From Psychrobacter sp. 72-O-c (GTDB taxonomy: Bacteria > Pseudomonadota > Gammaproteobacteria > Pseudomonadales > Moraxellaceae): a stretch of DNA of 64,000 nt. Below the pieces are notes generated by a model. It made no database searches. It saw nothing but the letters and a program-made list of their open reading frames with translations, and was not told the origin of the DNA. The DNA is taken from positions 1-64,000 of the forward strand of contig NZ_CAJHBI010000016.1 of assembly GCF_904846605.1 (NCBI RefSeq), written 5' to 3'. The position numbers and the translations under genes are program-made. Shown one piece after another: positions 21,043 through 31,144 of the stretch. How positions within the stretch are numbered: the first letter of the stretch is position 1; each line of letters begins with the position of its first letter.

Positions 21043-21411
21043 ATGATTCAGGTTGAGTCAATGCTGGAAGTTGCAGACAATAGCGGTGCAAGGCGAGTTC
21101 AGTGCATTAAAGTACTGGGTGGCTCTCATCGTCGTTATGCATCGGTCGGCGACATCATTAAAGTAACGGTTAAAGAAGCCATTCCTCGCGGTCGTGTTAA
21201 AAAAGGCGACGTGATGAATGCGGTAGTTGTACGTACCAAAAAAGGCGTTCGTCGCCCTGATGGTTCAGTGCTACGTTTTGACGACAATGCTGCGGTATTG
21301 TTGAACCAAAATAAAGCGCCGATTGCAACTCGTATTTTTGGACCGGTAACTCGTGAACTACGTGGTGATCAGTTTATGAAAATTGTATCCCTAGCACCAG
21401 AAGTATTGTGA
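21043..21411 (+). CDS. rplN: 50S ribosomal protein L14
   Basis: 122 residues from ATG 21043, preceded by GGAG. A longer frame from 20974 is discounted because [18 protein letters not shown] is the universal L14 start. [20 protein letters not shown] and [11 protein letters not shown] are typical. L14 contacts 16S rRNA at bridge B8. Eight bases before rplX. Confidence 0.98.
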   Translation: MIQVESMLEVADNSGARRVQCIKVLGGSHRRYASVGDIIKVTVKEAIPRGRVKKGDVMNAVVVRTKKGVRRPDGSVLRFDDNAAVLLNQNKAPIATRIFGPVTRELRGDQFMKIVSLAPEVL

Positions 21412-21419
21412 GGTAATCC

Positions 21420-21737
21420 ATGGCTAAATTACGAAAAGGCGATACAGTTATTGTTATTGCTGGTAAAGACAAAGGCAAGCAAGGTACTGTTCAAATCGTA
21501 AAAAACGATCGTATTAAAATTGAAGGCATTAATATTGTCACTAAACATCAGAAGCCAAATCAGGCGACTGGCGTTGAAGGCGGCATTCTTAAGCAAGAAG
21601 CTTTTCTACATATCTCAAACGTCGCAATCTTAAATGCGCAAACCCAAAAAGCAGACCGTATTGCTTACCAATTTAACGAAGACGGCAAAAAACAGCGCGT
21701 TTATCGTTCAAATGGTGAAGTAGTGGCGACTGCGTAA
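21420..21737 (+). CDS. rplX: 50S ribosomal protein L24
   Basis: 105 residues with the KOW motif KGDTVIVIAGKDKGKQGTV near the N-terminus. L24 starts 50S assembly together with L3. Follows rplN after 8 bp. Confidence 0.97.
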   Translation: MAKLRKGDTVIVIAGKDKGKQGTVQIVKNDRIKIEGINIVTKHQKPNQATGVEGGILKQEAFLHISNVAILNAQTQKADRIAYQFNEDGKKQRVYRSNGEVVATA

Positions 21738-21758
21738 GACACTAAGGGTGTAATGGTA

Positions 21759-22295
21759 ATGGCAAGATTAAAATCTTTATATAATGATGAACTAAAGCAG
21801 CAAATCAAAGAAGTGCTTGGTTTAGACAATGTGATGCAAGTGCCTAAAATCACTAAAATCACACTTAACATGGGTGTAGGCGGCGCGTCTCAAGACAAGA
21901 AATTGCTTGAAGGTGCAGTAGCTGATATGACCGCAATTGCCGGTCAGAAACCTGTAGTCACCAAAGCGCGTAAATCAATTGCTGGTTTTAAAATCCGTGA
22001 AGAATGGCCAATTGGTTGCAAAGTAACGCTACGCGGTGAGCAAATGTACGAATTTTTAGATCGTCTCATTGCCATTGCAATTCCTCGTGTTCGTGACTTC
22101 CGCGGTTTTTCACCTAAAGCATTTGATGGACGTGGCAACTACTCATTGGGTATCAAAGAACAAATCGTATTCCCAGAAGTAAACTTTGACAGGATTGATC
22201 GTATCCGTGGTATGGATGTGACTATCACTACGTCAGCTGCTACTGATGATGAAGGTCGTGCGTTACTTAAAGCATTCGGCTTCCCATTTAAATAA
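21759..22295 (+). CDS. rplE: 50S ribosomal protein L5
   Basis: 178 residues from the ATG at 21759. An ATG at 21753 is two codons earlier; AAGGG at 21744-21748 is 10 bases before the former and four before the latter, so the family start MARLK decides. The motifs [28 protein letters not shown] and [21 protein letters not shown] are diagnostic. L5 binds 5S rRNA and contacts P-site tRNA. Confidence 0.97.
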   Translation: MARLKSLYNDELKQQIKEVLGLDNVMQVPKITKITLNMGVGGASQDKKLLEGAVADMTAIAGQKPVVTKARKSIAGFKIREEWPIGCKVTLRGEQMYEFLDRLIAIAIPRVRDFRGFSPKAFDGRGNYSLGIKEQIVFPEVNFDRIDRIRGMDVTITTSAATDDEGRALLKAFGFPFK

Positions 22296-22307
22296 GGTAA
22301 AGACGTT

Positions 22308-22613
22308 ATGGCAAAAAAGAGCATGATTAACCGCGAATTAAAGCGCGAAAAAATGGTAGCTAAATATGCTGATAAGCGTATCAAGCTAAAAGAAACCATC
22401 GGTGATATGAATGCAAGTGATGAACAGCGTATGGAAGCGATGCTAGAGCTACAAGCTCTACCACGTAATTCATCGCCAGTCCGTCTGCGCAATCGTTGTG
22501 CTATCACAGGTCGTCCTCATGGTTACTTCCGTAAGTTTGGCTTATCACGCAATATGCTGCGTGAGCGAGTCATGCAAGGTGATGTACCTGGTGTTCGTAA
22601 AGCAAGCTGGTAA
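22308..22613 (+). CDS. rpsN: 30S ribosomal protein S14 (zinc-free long form)
   Basis: 101 residues, the long form lacking the CxxC zinc ribbon. [27 protein letters not shown] and the end VPGVRKASW are typical. No second, zinc-type paralogue is in this window. Twelve bases after rplE. Confidence 0.98.
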   Translation: MAKKSMINRELKREKMVAKYADKRIKLKETIGDMNASDEQRMEAMLELQALPRNSSPVRLRNRCAITGRPHGYFRKFGLSRNMLRERVMQGDVPGVRKASW

Positions 22614-22624
22614 GGAGTAACTAC

Positions 22625-23023
22625 ATGAGTATGCAAGATACCGTTGGGGATATGCTAACCCGTATTCGTAACGCACAAATGGCCAATAAAGTATCCGTAG
22701 CTATGCCGAGCTCAAAACTACGTAAATCAATCGCTGACCTATTAGTTAGCGAAGGTTACGTAGCTAATGCTGTTGTTACTGCAGAAGACAACAACAAAGC
22801 AACGCTATCTATCGAATTAAAGTATTTCGAAGGCAAAGCTGTCATCGAAACTATCCAGCGCTTTAGTCGTCCTGGTTTACGCCAGCATCGCGGCAAAGAC
22901 GCTATCCCTACTGTTAAGCAAGGTATGGGTGTTGCTATCGTATCTACCAGCCGAGGTATCATGAGCGATCGTGCTGCTCGCGCTGCTGGCATCGGTGGTG
23001 AAATCGTTGCATTCGTTGCTTAA
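22625..23023 (+). CDS. rpsH: 30S ribosomal protein S8
   Basis: 132 residues. [16 protein letters not shown], the loop [21 protein letters not shown] and [20 protein letters not shown] are typical. In E. coli S8 binds 16S helix 21 and represses the spc operon. The next gene is unusually distant (221 bp) and is preceded by a hairpin. Confidence 0.98.
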   Translation: MSMQDTVGDMLTRIRNAQMANKVSVAMPSSKLRKSIADLLVSEGYVANAVVTAEDNNKATLSIELKYFEGKAVIETIQRFSRPGLRQHRGKDAIPTVKQGMGVAIVSTSRGIMSDRAARAAGIGGEIVAFVA

Positions 23024-23160
23024 GGCAATGTGACGATAAGTCTATTTGTACCCTATTAAGTTTATGAAGACTTTCTTTAAGATCATCATAAGCTCATGAT
23101 TATATGAACGCCTTGCAATTTTATAAGATTGGTTGGTGTTTAATGGGGACAATTATGCTA

Positions 23161-23192
23161 AACTAGCAGGCTTTTTAGCCTGTTAGTTTTTT
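23161..23192 (+). terminator. Terminator-like hairpin inside the spc operon, between rpsH and rplF
   Basis: A 12-base stem (AACTAGCAGGCT with AGCCTGTTAGTT, one G-U pair), a four-T loop, and a run of six T directly at the foot. This has the full form of a rho-independent terminator, yet it lies between two genes that are normally co-transcribed. Confidence 0.7.
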
Positions 23193-23244
23193 CGCTATTA
23201 TTTATTGCTAACAGAAGTTGTTAATTTTTTTAAGGAATACTCCT

Positions 23245-23778
23245 ATGTCTCGTGTGGCTAAAGCCCCAGTAACGCTGCCTAACGGCGTAAGCGTTACTTT
23301 GAACGATCGGCAGGTCGAAGTGAAAGGCAAGAACGGTAATTTGTCTTTACGCCTGCATGAATTGGTCGAGCTGAAACAGGAAGATGATGTTGTTACTCTC
23401 TCACCTACAGTCGATTCAAAAGAAGCCATGATGCACACTGGCACCATCCGCGCTCTATTAAACAACTATGTTTTAGGCGTGACCGAAGGCTTTGAAAAAC
23501 GTCTTCAATTAATTGGTGTTGGTTATCGCGCTCAAGCTACTGGTAATAAAGTAACCCTAAACGTTGGTTATTCACATCCAGTAGAATATACGCTACCTGA
23601 AGGTGTGTCAGCTGAAACTCCTACGCAAACTGAAATTGTTTTAAAATCAAACAATAAGCAGCAGCTTGGTCAAGCAGCGGCTAATATCCGTAGTTTCCGT
23701 CCACCAGAGCCTTATAAAGGCAAAGGTATTCGTTATAGCGACGAACGTGTGGTTCGCAAAGAAGCTAAGAAAAAATAA
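23245..23778 (+). CDS. rplF: 50S ribosomal protein L6
   Basis: 177 residues from ATG 23245 ([15 protein letters not shown]), with AAGGA about nine bases upstream; the longer in-frame TTG reading is not family-like. [17 protein letters not shown] near the C-terminus is the L6 signature. L6 sits near the sarcin-ricin loop. Expression must pass or start downstream of the hairpin at 23161-23192. Confidence 0.97.
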   Translation: MSRVAKAPVTLPNGVSVTLNDRQVEVKGKNGNLSLRLHELVELKQEDDVVTLSPTVDSKEAMMHTGTIRALLNNYVLGVTEGFEKRLQLIGVGYRAQATGNKVTLNVGYSHPVEYTLPEGVSAETPTQTEIVLKSNNKQQLGQAAANIRSFRPPEPYKGKGIRYSDERVVRKEAKKK

Positions 23779-23789
23779 GGTGAGTTGAA

Positions 23790-24140
23790 ATGTTTGATAA
23801 AAAAGCAGCTCGTCTGCGTCGAGCTAAGAAAACCCGCGCGCATATCCGTTTTTTAGGCGCTCATCGTCTAACGGTTAATCGCACGCCAAAGCACATCTAT
23901 GCCCAGATTATCTCTCCGAACGGTGGTGAAGTGATTGCTCAGGCATCTACCTTAGACGGCAGTTTGCGCTCAGGTGCGACTGGTAACGTTGATGCAGCGA
24001 CGTCTGTAGGCCAAATGATCGCAGAACGCGCAAAAGCAGCTGGTATCACTAAAGTTGCCTTTGACCGTAGTGGTTTTAAATATCATGGTCGAGTTAAAGC
24101 TTTAGCTGAAGCAGCTCGCGGAAATGGATTGGAGTTTTAA
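23790..24140 (+). CDS. rplR: 50S ribosomal protein L18
   Basis: 116 residues, Arg/Lys-rich N-terminus ([14 protein letters not shown]) and the end [27 protein letters not shown]18 delivers 5S rRNA with L5. Two bases before rpsE. Confidence 0.98.
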   Translation: MFDKKAARLRRAKKTRAHIRFLGAHRLTVNRTPKHIYAQIISPNGGEVIAQASTLDGSLRSGATGNVDAATSVGQMIAERAKAAGITKVAFDRSGFKYHGRVKALAEAARGNGLEF

Positions 24141-24142
24141 TC

Positions 24143-24658
24143 ATGGCTAGAAATGATAAAAATGATAAAAATGACCAAACAGACGGTCTAGTAGAACGCC
24201 TTGTTACCGTTGATCGCGTTGCGAAAGTGGTGAAGGGTGGTCGTATTTTCTCTTTCACTGCGTTAACCGTAGTGGGAGATGGTAATGGCCGTGTTGGTTT
24301 TGGTCGCGGTAAAGCACGTGAAGTGCCAGCTGCTATTCAAAAAGCTTTAGAAGCTGCTAAACGTAATATGATTACGGTTGAGCTTAATGAAGCAACTTTG
24401 TATCATCCGATCAAAGCACGTCATGGTGCAAGCAAAGTCTACATGCAGCCTGCATCTGAAGGTACTGGCGTAATTGCTGGTGGCGCAATGCGTGCTGTGT
24501 TAGAAGTTGCTGGTGTCAAAGATGTTTTGACTAAATGTTATGGTTCTACCAATACTGCTAACGTTGTACGTGCAACGTTTAACGGTTTACGTGATATGTC
24601 AACTCCAGAAAAGATGGCAGCTAAACGTGGTAAATCTGTAGACGAAATTTTGGGCTAA
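24143..24658 (+). CDS. rpsE: 30S ribosomal protein S5
   Basis: 171 residues. The double-stranded RNA-binding fold with [19 protein letters not shown] and [22 protein letters not shown] is clear. The N-terminus has a short Asp/Asn/Lys-rich repeat ([11 protein letters not shown]). S5 controls decoding accuracy with S4. Follows rplR after 2 bp. Confidence 0.98.
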   Translation: MARNDKNDKNDQTDGLVERLVTVDRVAKVVKGGRIFSFTALTVVGDGNGRVGFGRGKAREVPAAIQKALEAAKRNMITVELNEATLYHPIKARHGASKVYMQPASEGTGVIAGGAMRAVLEVAGVKDVLTKCYGSTNTANVVRATFNGLRDMSTPEKMAAKRGKSVDEILG

Positions 24659-24678
24659 CTTAGACTAGGCGAGTTACG

Positions 24679-24858
24679 ATGAAAACAATGAAAGTCACTC
24701 AATTAAAATCAGGTGCCCATCGCCTCAAGAGCCACAAAGCGAGCTTGAAAGGATTGGGTTTACGCCGTATTAATCATACTGTTGAAGTTGAAGATACTCC
24801 ATCAACTCGTGGTATGGTAAATCGCGTCAACTACATGGTAAAAGTGGAGGAAGCGTAA
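24679..24858 (+). CDS. rpmD: 50S ribosomal protein L30
   Basis: 59 residues, short enough to be missed by a 60-residue ORF cutoff. It reads [20 protein letters not shown] at the start and ends [14 protein letters not shown]. The helix [20 protein letters not shown] is the L30 signature. Its TAA overlaps the rplO ATG by one base. Confidence 0.96.
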   Translation: MKTMKVTQLKSGAHRLKSHKASLKGLGLRRINHTVEVEDTPSTRGMVNRVNYMVKVEEA

Positions 24859-25298
24859 TGGGACTCAGATTAAATGAATTATCTCCAGGTGTTGGGGCGA
24901 AAAAAAATGCCCAACGTCGTGGTCGTGGTATGGGTTCAGGCCTTGGTAAAACTGGTGGTCGAGGCGTAAAAGGCCAAAAATCACGTTCAGGTTCTGGTAT
25001 TCGCAGAGGGTTTGAAGGTGGTCAAATGCCACTATTCCGCCGTCTGCCAAAATTTGGCTTTACCAGTAAAATGGCAATGACGACTGCAGAAGTCCGTTTG
25101 TCTGAACTGAATAAAGTTGAAGGCGACGTGGTTAGCGTTGAAACTTTAAAAGCCGCTAACATTATCCGTCATGATATGAGGCGTGCCCGTATTATCTTGT
25201 CAGGCGACGTTACTAAAGCTTATACCTTTAAAGGTGTAAAAGTAACTAAAGGCGCTAAGCAAGCAATCGAAGCTGCTGGTGGTAGCATCGAGGAGTAG
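24858..25298 (+). CDS. rplO: 50S ribosomal protein L15
   Basis: 146 residues. The Gly-rich start ([21 protein letters not shown] then [18 protein letters not shown]) is typical. Overlaps rpmD by one base and is followed by secY after 4 bp. Confidence 0.98.
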   Translation: MGLRLNELSPGVGAKKNAQRRGRGMGSGLGKTGGRGVKGQKSRSGSGIRRGFEGGQMPLFRRLPKFGFTSKMAMTTAEVRLSELNKVEGDVVSVETLKAANIIRHDMRRARIILSGDVTKAYTFKGVKVTKGAKQAIEAAGGSIEE

Positions 25299-25302
25299 TA
25301 AC

Positions 25303-26649
25303 GTGTCAAAGCAATCAATGTCATCGGCTGGTATACCGCTCAATCCTTTTGCCTTTATACGTAAGTATGATGAGCTGTGGACGCGTTTACTGTTTTTAAT
25401 CGGCGCATTGATTGTTTATCGTTTAGGGTCACATATTCCTGTACCCGGTATTAATCCGGTTAACTTGGCAGACTTGTTTTCGCGCAATGAAAACACCATT
25501 TTGAGCATGTTTAATATGTTCTCAGGTGGTGCGCTCGAGCGTATGTCTATCATGGCGCTTGGCATCATGCCGTATATTTCAGCGTCGATTATCGTACAGA
25601 TGATGTCAGCGGTACTGCCGTCACTTGAAGCACTTAAAAAAGAAGGTGAAGCAGGACGGCGTAAGCTAAACAAATATACCCGTCAAGGGACATTAGGTTT
25701 AGCTCTCGTGCAGTCATTAGGAATGTGTGCAGGCCTGATCAGTCAGAATTTGACTTTGTCTAGCGGTCTTACCTTTTATATCCCAGCCGTTACCTCCTTG
25801 GTAGCTGGTGCTATGTTCTTAATGTGGCTTGGTGAGCAGATTACAGAGCGTGGCGTGGGTAATGGTATTTCAATGCTGATTTTTGCCAGTATTGTTGCCG
25901 GTATGCCAGGCATGATTTCGCAATCTATCGAACAGGTCAGTCAAGGTCAGATGAACTTGATTGTACTATTTATCTTTATCATACTAGGGGTCGCGGTGAC
26001 GGCTGGTATCGTTTATATTGAACGAGCCCAGCGCCGTGTTCCCGTAAACTACGCTCAAAAGCAACAACAAGGCCGTAAAATATATGCTCAGCAGCAGTCA
26101 CATTTGCCGTTGAAAATTAATATGGCAGGGGTTATTCCTGCTATTTTTGCCAGTTCGTTGTTGTTATTTCCAGCAAGTTTAGGGCAGTGGGTCGGTCATT
26201 CAACTGATCCCACCTTTGTACAAAAGATATTGCAGAATATGGCTTTGGTGCTGTCTCCTGGACAGCCGCTGTATTTAGTTCTGTTCGGTGCGATGATTAT
26301 TTTCTTTTGCTATTTTTATACGGCATTGGTTTTTAGTCCTCGTGAAGTTGCCGAAAACCTTAAACGTAGTGGTGCGTATATTCCAGGCATCCGCCCCGGA
26401 CAACAAACTCAGCGTTACCTTGACCATGTATTGAACCGACTGACCTTTATTGGCGCGATATACATGACGGTTATTTGTTTAATGCCGATGGTCATCCAGT
26501 CAGCATTCGGTGTGCCGTTCAATCTCGGTGGTACGTCGTTACTGATTATGGTGGTTGTGGTAATGGACTTCATCTCGCAGATCCAAGCGCATTTGATGAC
26601 CCATCAATATCATGATCAGACGTTAATTCAGTCGCCCACTCAATCTTAA
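25303..26649 (+). CDS. secY: Preprotein translocase subunit SecY
   Basis: 448 residues with about ten transmembrane helices; the channel of the SecYEG translocon in the inner membrane. I place the start at GTG 25303, with AGGAG seven bases upstream. The longer frame from 25279 runs inside rplO and is rejected. [36 protein letters not shown] and [14 protein letters not shown] are typical, and the C-terminal cytoplasmic loop [15 protein letters not shown], which binds SecA and ribosomes, is intact. It is last in the spc unit apart from rpmJ. Confidence 0.97.
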   Translation: MSKQSMSSAGIPLNPFAFIRKYDELWTRLLFLIGALIVYRLGSHIPVPGINPVNLADLFSRNENTILSMFNMFSGGALERMSIMALGIMPYISASIIVQMMSAVLPSLEALKKEGEAGRRKLNKYTRQGTLGLALVQSLGMCAGLISQNLTLSSGLTFYIPAVTSLVAGAMFLMWLGEQITERGVGNGISMLIFASIVAGMPGMISQSIEQVSQGQMNLIVLFIFIILGVAVTAGIVYIERAQRRVPVNYAQKQQQGRKIYAQQQSHLPLKINMAGVIPAIFASSLLLFPASLGQWVGHSTDPTFVQKILQNMALVLSPGQPLYLVLFGAMIIFFCYFYTALVFSPREVAENLKRSGAYIPGIRPGQQTQRYLDHVLNRLTFIGAIYMTVICLMPMVIQSAFGVPFNLGGTSLLIMVVVVMDFISQIQAHLMTHQYHDQTLIQSPTQS

Positions 26650-26680
26650 ATGAGCGGTGCGATATCTTAAGGAGTATGCT

Positions 26681-26797
26681 ATGAAAGTTCAAGCATCAGT
26701 TAAAAAGATTTGCGGTAGCTGTAAAGTTGTACGCCGTAAAGGCCGTGTGCATATTATTTGCACATCAGAACCTCGCCACAAACAACGTCAAGGTTAA
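26681..26797 (+). CDS. rpmJ: 50S ribosomal protein L36 (zinc-binding form)
   Basis: 38 residues, below common ORF cutoffs. The protein starts [20 protein letters not shown] and ends [11 protein letters not shown]. The zinc ligands Cys11, Cys14, Cys27 and His33 are all present, so this is the zinc-containing paralogue type. AAGGAG lies about 7 bases before the ATG. It sits 31 bp after secY, the usual place. Confidence 0.97.
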   Translation: MKVQASVKKICGSCKVVRRKGRVHIICTSEPRHKQRQG

Positions 26798-26847
26798 TTG
26801 ATACTTAGTATAAGGCAATACGCTTATACTATAAATTTAATTAATAC

Positions 26848-26876
26848 TTGAAAAATAACGGCGGATGCGCTATCAT
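26848..26876 (+). promoter_or_regulatory. Probable promoter of the alpha operon (rpsM-rplQ), overlapped by an inverted repeat
   Basis: TTGAAA at 26848-26853, a 17-base spacer and TATCAT at 26871-26876. An eight-base inverted repeat (GGCGGATG at 26860-26867, CATCCGCC at 26874-26881) covers the spacer and the -10 box. It could be an operator or the terminator stem of the upstream unit, although it lacks a T-tract. Confidence 0.55.
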
Positions 26877-27056
26877 CCGCCACTTGCCGTAGTTTGTACT
26901 TATGTTTTTTATAGTTTGACTTCATTAGCCAGCTTGCTAAGCAAGTTAGTACGATGAAATAAGCTACTAACGAACAAGTATCGACAGCAATGAATCTGAA
27001 AAATAACGCGTTCTTTTTAAGAGTATCGCTTATTTTTCTTTAATGGAGAGAAATCA

Positions 27057-27413
27057 ATGGCTCGTATTGCCGGTGTTAACATTCCGGATAATAAGCATGC
27101 TGTTATTTCACTAACTTACATCTTTGGTGTAGGTCGTACTACTGCTAAGAAAATTTTAGAAGCAGTTAGTATTGCCCCTACCACTAAAATCAGTCAGTTA
27201 GATGATACACAGTTAGATGCTATCCGTGCACAAATTGCAAATTACATGACCGAAGGTGACCTTCGCCGTGAAGTTTCAATTAATATCAAGCGTTTGGTTG
27301 ATTTAGGCTGTTATCGTGGTATTCGCCATCGTCGTAACCTGCCTGTAAATGGTCAACGTACGAAAACGAATGCGCGTACTCGTAAGGGTCCACGTAGAGC
27401 AATCAAAAGATAA
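27057..27413 (+). CDS. rpsM: 30S ribosomal protein S13
   Basis: 118 residues. [20 protein letters not shown], the helix-two-turn-helix [13 protein letters not shown] and the C-terminal [14 protein letters not shown] are typical. S13 forms subunit bridges B1a and B1b. First gene of the alpha unit after a 259-bp spacer with a promoter candidate; in E. coli S4 represses this operon. Confidence 0.98.
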   Translation: MARIAGVNIPDNKHAVISLTYIFGVGRTTAKKILEAVSIAPTTKISQLDDTQLDAIRAQIANYMTEGDLRREVSINIKRLVDLGCYRGIRHRRNLPVNGQRTKTNARTRKGPRRAIKR

Positions 27414-27433
27414 TTAACTTAGGAAGCTAAAAG

Positions 27434-27823
27434 ATGGCAAAAGACACTCGTAGTCGCAAGAAGGTGACTCGTCGTTCAGTATCGGAGGGCGTAGCCCATA
27501 TCCATGCGTCTTTTAATAACACCATTGTTACGATTACCGATCGTCAAGGTAATGCTTTGGCTTGGGCCACCTCAGGTGGACAAGGCTTCCGTGGTTCACG
27601 TAAATCTACACCATTTGCAGCCCAGGTTGCAGCTGAAGTCGCTGGTAAAGCGGCTCAAGAATATGGTGTTAAGAATATCGATGTTTTGGTCAAAGGACCA
27701 GGACCGGGTCGTGAGTCTGCGGTAAGAGCACTAGGTGCGTTGGGTTATAAAGTTAACAGTATTTCTGATGTAACCCCAATCCCACACAATGGTTGCCGTG
27801 CGCCGAAAAAGCGCCGCGTCTAA
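27434..27823 (+). CDS. rpsK: 30S ribosomal protein S11
   Basis: 129 residues. [27 protein letters not shown] and [19 protein letters not shown] are typical. The Asn-Gly in PHNGC is the site converted to isoaspartate in E. coli S11. It lies 20 bp after rpsM. Confidence 0.98.
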   Translation: MAKDTRSRKKVTRRSVSEGVAHIHASFNNTIVTITDRQGNALAWATSGGQGFRGSRKSTPFAAQVAAEVAGKAAQEYGVKNIDVLVKGPGPGRESAVRALGALGYKVNSISDVTPIPHNGCRAPKKRRV

Positions 27824-27871
27824 TATTAAAGACGAAGCTTTTTATCCCAAAAGCTTACAGGAGACATGAAT

Positions 27872-28513
27872 ATGGCCCGCTATATTGGACCAAAACTTAA
27901 ATTATCACGTCGCGAAGGGACAGACTTAGGACTTAAGTCTGGCGTTAAACCTTATGACGTAAAAACGAAGAAAGCTGGTCGTCCACCTGGTCAACACGGC
28001 GTTAGCCGTAATAAGACCTCAGAATATGCTTTACAGCTGCGTGAAAAGCAGAAAGTTAAGCGTATTTATGGTGTACTAGAGCGCCAGTTTGCAAACTACT
28101 ATAAAGAAGCTGCTCGTAAGCGTGGCGCTACCGGTGAAAACCTACTAGCCATGTTAGAGCGCCGTTTAGATAACGTGGTTTATCGCATGGGCTTTGGCTC
28201 AACTCGCGCCGAAGCACGTCAGCTAGTCAGCCATCGTACTGTTATGGTAAAAAGAGCTGGCCGTGAAGAGTTTGTTCGTGTGAACATTCCTTCAATCCAG
28301 CTGCAAGATGGTGATGTCATCGCTATCCAAGAGAAGTCTCGCGAACAACTGCGTATTAAAAACGCTATTGAACTGGCTACCCAACGTGGTATCCCAGAGT
28401 GGCTAGATGTTGATCACAGCAAACTACAAGGCACGTTTAAACAAGCGCCTGATCGTATTGATCTACCTGCTGAAATCAACGAAAGCTTAATCGTTGAGCT
28501 ATACTCTAAGTAA
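27872..28513 (+). CDS. rpsD: 30S ribosomal protein S4
   Basis: 213 residues from ATG 27872, with GGAG eight bases upstream. An ATG at 27866 is only two bases from that site and is rejected. [20 protein letters not shown], the zinc-free N-domain and the S4 RNA-binding domain [20 protein letters not shown] are clear. S4 starts 30S assembly and in E. coli represses the alpha operon. The 113-bp gap to rpoA contains a hairpin. Confidence 0.97.
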   Translation: MARYIGPKLKLSRREGTDLGLKSGVKPYDVKTKKAGRPPGQHGVSRNKTSEYALQLREKQKVKRIYGVLERQFANYYKEAARKRGATGENLLAMLERRLDNVVYRMGFGSTRAEARQLVSHRTVMVKRAGREEFVRVNIPSIQLQDGDVIAIQEKSREQLRIKNAIELATQRGIPEWLDVDHSKLQGTFKQAPDRIDLPAEINESLIVELYSK

Positions 28514-28537
28514 CTGACGTTATGACTGATTTTAATA

Positions 28538-28563
28538 CTGATATCAATGAACATTGATGTCAG
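28538..28563 (+). promoter_or_regulatory. Hairpin between rpsD and rpoA
   Basis: A 12-base stem (CTGATATCAATG with CATTGATGTCAG, one G-U pair) and a two-base AA loop. There is no T-tract, so it is more likely an RNA processing or stability element, or an inverted-repeat binding site, than a terminator. The tight two-base loop would rearrange to four bases in RNA. Confidence 0.5.
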
Positions 28564-28626
28564 TAAATAATACCAGTAAATATAAATAACGTTAATTAAA
28601 CCAGTTTAATAAATCGAGGTGACATC

Positions 28627-29634
28627 ATGATGCTAAATGCAACTGAGTTTCTAACGCCAAACGCCATTAACGTGGATACGGTTAACGAAACAATTGCGAA
28701 AGTCACGCTCGAACCGTTAGAACGCGGCTTTGGGCATACCTTAGGGAATGCCTTACGTCGTATTTTGTTATCTTCATTACCTGGCGCTGCCGTTATTGAA
28801 GCTGAGATTGATGGTGTTGACCATGAATACTCAACTCTTGAGGGTTTGCAAGAAGACGTACTTGACCTGCTTTTGAATTTAAAAGGCTTGGCTATTACTC
28901 TTCATGACCAAAATGAAGTATTTTTGACCTTGGATAAACAAGGTCCAGGCACCATCACTGCCGCAGACATCACTTTGCCGCATAATGTCGATATTATCAA
29001 TCCAGAATTGGTATTGGGTACATTAAGCGATCGTGGTCATCTTAAGATGCGTTTGCGTGTAGTTATGGGTCGTGGATACGAGCCAGCAAATCAGCGCCGT
29101 GAAGATGGCGACACCAAAGCAATTGGCCGCTTAAAGCTTGATGCAAGCTTTAGCCCTGTGCTACGAGTCGCTTATCAGGTCGAGAACGCACGTGTAGAAC
29201 AACGTACCGATCTTGACCGTCTTATCGTCGAGCTTGAAACTAATGGCACTATTGATCCAGAAGAAGCAATTCGTAAAGCAGCGACTATCTTGCAACAACA
29301 GATTTCTATCTTTGTTGACCTAGAAGCTGAAGAAGCGCCTGAGCCTGTGAAAGAAAAAGAAGAGGTTGATCCGGTGCTATTACGCCCTGTGGACGATCTT
29401 GAACTAACGGTTCGCTCAGCCAACTGCTTGAAAGCTGAAAACATTTACTATATCGGTGATTTGGTCCAGCGTTCAGAGACTGAACTACTTAAAACCCCAA
29501 ATCTTGGTAAGAAATCATTAACGGAAATCAAAGACGTGCTAGCATCTAAAGATTTAGAGCTTGGAATGCGCCTTGATAATTGGCCTCCAGCTGATTTACG
29601 TGTTGATGATCGCTTTTCTTATCGTAGCCGTTAA
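28627..29634 (+). CDS. rpoA: DNA-directed RNA polymerase subunit alpha
   Basis: 335 residues from ATG 28627; the next codon is also ATG and could be used, with GAGGTGA four or seven bases upstream. The N-terminal assembly domain contains [21 protein letters not shown] Glu/Pro-rich linker (about 236-250) leads to the C-terminal domain ([20 protein letters not shown]) that contacts UP elements and activators. Standard place between rpsD and rplQ. Confidence 0.98.
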   Translation: MMLNATEFLTPNAINVDTVNETIAKVTLEPLERGFGHTLGNALRRILLSSLPGAAVIEAEIDGVDHEYSTLEGLQEDVLDLLLNLKGLAITLHDQNEVFLTLDKQGPGTITAADITLPHNVDIINPELVLGTLSDRGHLKMRLRVVMGRGYEPANQRREDGDTKAIGRLKLDASFSPVLRVAYQVENARVEQRTDLDRLIVELETNGTIDPEEAIRKAATILQQQISIFVDLEAEEAPEPVKEKEEVDPVLLRPVDDLELTVRSANCLKAENIYYIGDLVQRSETELLKTPNLGKKSLTEIKDVLASKDLELGMRLDNWPPADLRVDDRFSYRSR

Positions 29635-29653
29635 ACTTTAAGGATATTTGACC

Positions 29654-30013
29654 ATGCGCCATCGTAAGAGTGGAGTCAAGCTGGGTCGTACCGGCAGTCA
29701 TCGCAAAGCAATGTTCCAGAACATGACCAACTCATTATTTGAGCATGAACTGATTAAAACAACATTACCAAAGGCTAAAGAGTTACGCCGTGTCGCGGAG
29801 CCGTTAATTACTATGGCTAAAGACGACAGCGTTGCTAATCGCCGTCTAGCATTCAGCCGTATGCGTAGTAAAGCTATGGTAGGCAAACTATTTGGCACGT
29901 TAGGTCCTCGTTACCAAACGCGTCCAGGTGGCTATCTGCGTATCGTAAAATGTGGCCATCGTGATGGTGACAATGCGCCAATGGCTTACGTAGAATTAGT
30001 TGATCGTGACTAA
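29654..30013 (+). CDS. rplQ: 50S ribosomal protein L17
   Basis: 119 residues. [20 protein letters not shown] and the C-terminal [20 protein letters not shown] are typical. The ATG at 29654 has AAGGA nine bases upstream; an upstream TTG is rejected. Last gene of the ribosomal run, followed by a strong terminator. Confidence 0.98.
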   Translation: MRHRKSGVKLGRTGSHRKAMFQNMTNSLFEHELIKTTLPKAKELRRVAEPLITMAKDDSVANRRLAFSRMRSKAMVGKLFGTLGPRYQTRPGGYLRIVKCGHRDGDNAPMAYVELVDRD

Positions 30014-30035
30014 CTTTACACGCTAACTGTATATT

Positions 30036-30073
30036 GCATAAAAAAGCTCCAATTTATTGGAGCTTTTTTATGC
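30036..30073. terminator. Terminator closing the ribosomal gene run (bidirectional)
   Basis: Perfect 17-base arms (GCATAAAAAAGCTCCAA and its complement) with a TTTA loop, 22 bases after the rplQ stop. The A and T tracts flank the GC core on both strands, so it can also end transcription of the converging yciO-like gene. Confidence 0.9.
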
Positions 30074-30147
30074 GCTTGTCTTTTAACTTTTGTATTTAGA
30101 ATATCTATTTTCGATTACAGTGTTTTTCGTTTATATCCGTCTCTTAT

Positions 30148-30768
30148 CTATAATAACAGTGAACTTACATCGGCAGCACCTTGTCTAATGATTTCTGGTT
30201 GGCTGCTAGTCATGTCAACAATAGTAGTCAGTTTGGTAGTTTGTATACCAGCGTTGATCAAACCATCTATCTGATGACCTAATAGTTCTTCGATATCGAA
30301 TGGATCATCTAATACCCGGTCATGCATGGGTAATATCAGTGAACTGGTTAAAATAGGCTCATCCATCGCTGTCAATAATGCTTGAGCAATCGGATTACTG
30401 GGGACACGGATACCAATGGTTTTTTTCTTAGCATGAGCCAGCTTCTTAGGTACGTCTTTAGTGGCGTTTAAAATAAAGGTGATGGGTGCTGGCGTATGGG
30501 CTTTAAGCTTTTTAAATTGCACATTGTCGACTGCAGCATAAGTAGCAATCTCACTTAAATCACGACATAGCAAGGTGAACTGATGCTTATCATCAAGTTC
30601 GCGAATTTGTTTAAGTTTATCAAGAGCATCTTTAGCCCCTAGACGGCAACCAAACGCATAGCTGGTATCGGTAGGATAGATGAGTAGTTGGTCAGCACGT
30701 AATAAGTCAGCGGCTTGCTCAATGAGACGTGGCTGCGGGTTTTCAGAGTGAATGTAGAAGGTTTGCAT
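30148..30768 (-). CDS. yciO: YciO/Sua5/YrdC-family protein
   Basis: 206 residues, a single YrdC-like domain. The family motif LLIYPTDTSYAFGCRLG near residue 27 and the KQFTLLCRDLS-like HQFTLLCRDLSEI are present, as is the KKKTIGIRVPSNPIAQALL segment. YrdC relatives make threonylcarbamoyl-AMP for the t6A tRNA modification. YciO members are close homologues and their role is less clear. TsaC is usually shorter and differs in these motifs, so I call this YciO-type. AAGGAG lies seven bases upstream of the ATG. It converges on rplQ. Confidence 0.85.
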   Translation of the reverse strand: MQTFYIHSENPQPRLIEQAADLLRADQLLIYPTDTSYAFGCRLGAKDALDKLKQIRELDDKHQFTLLCRDLSEIATYAAVDNVQFKKLKAHTPAPITFILNATKDVPKKLAHAKKKTIGIRVPSNPIAQALLTAMDEPILTSSLILPMHDRVLDDPFDIEELLGHQIDGLINAGIQTTKLTTIVDMTSSQPEIIRQGAADVSSLLL

Positions 30769-31144
30769 GACGGCTCCTTATTTAATAATCTTTACAGGTG
30801 TTATAATTTTGACTTTGTGCACTTGTGGTTGTTAGTTGAGCATCGCTATTGATCTGATCTGTTTGATTGAAAATGTCTCTTTTCTGATTTTAACTTTTAC
30901 TTATAATTTCAAAATAGCCATTAGATAGAAATCTTTAGATAAAAATCGCTCATTACTTAGTCAGTATAGCGCTAAAACAAATGTGGGTTATAGGGGCAAG
31001 AAGTTACTATTAGTAGGTAATTATTTAGTAAGTAATCATTTGGTAAGTGATTATTTGGTAGATGGCTATTAAATATCACAGACGAGATATAGAATGACAA
31101 CGAGTACAAAGCGTCGTTGATGGTTTTAAGCTACTAATTTTGAG
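30769..31144. other. 376-bp spacer between yciO-like gene and epmC, with tandem repeats
   Basis: Both neighbours are on the minus strand. Apart from the 15-bp tandem repeat at 31009-31068 the stretch is AT-rich with no ORF or RNA gene I can support. It probably contains the promoter of the yciO-like gene. Confidence 0.5.
31009..31068. repeat. Degenerate 15-bp tandem repeat, four copies
   Basis: Units at 31009-31023, 31024-31038, 31039-31053 and 31054-31068 read ATTAGTAGGTAATTA, TTTAGTAAGTAATCA, TTTGGTAAGTGATTA and TTTGGTAGATGGCTA. The period is exactly 15 and neighbouring units differ at two to four positions. Confidence 0.9.

Noticed and set aside
31009-31068. Tandem repeat considered as a CRISPR array or iteron origin
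   Set aside because: Units are contiguous with no spacers, only 15 bp, and degenerate; no cas or replication gene is near.
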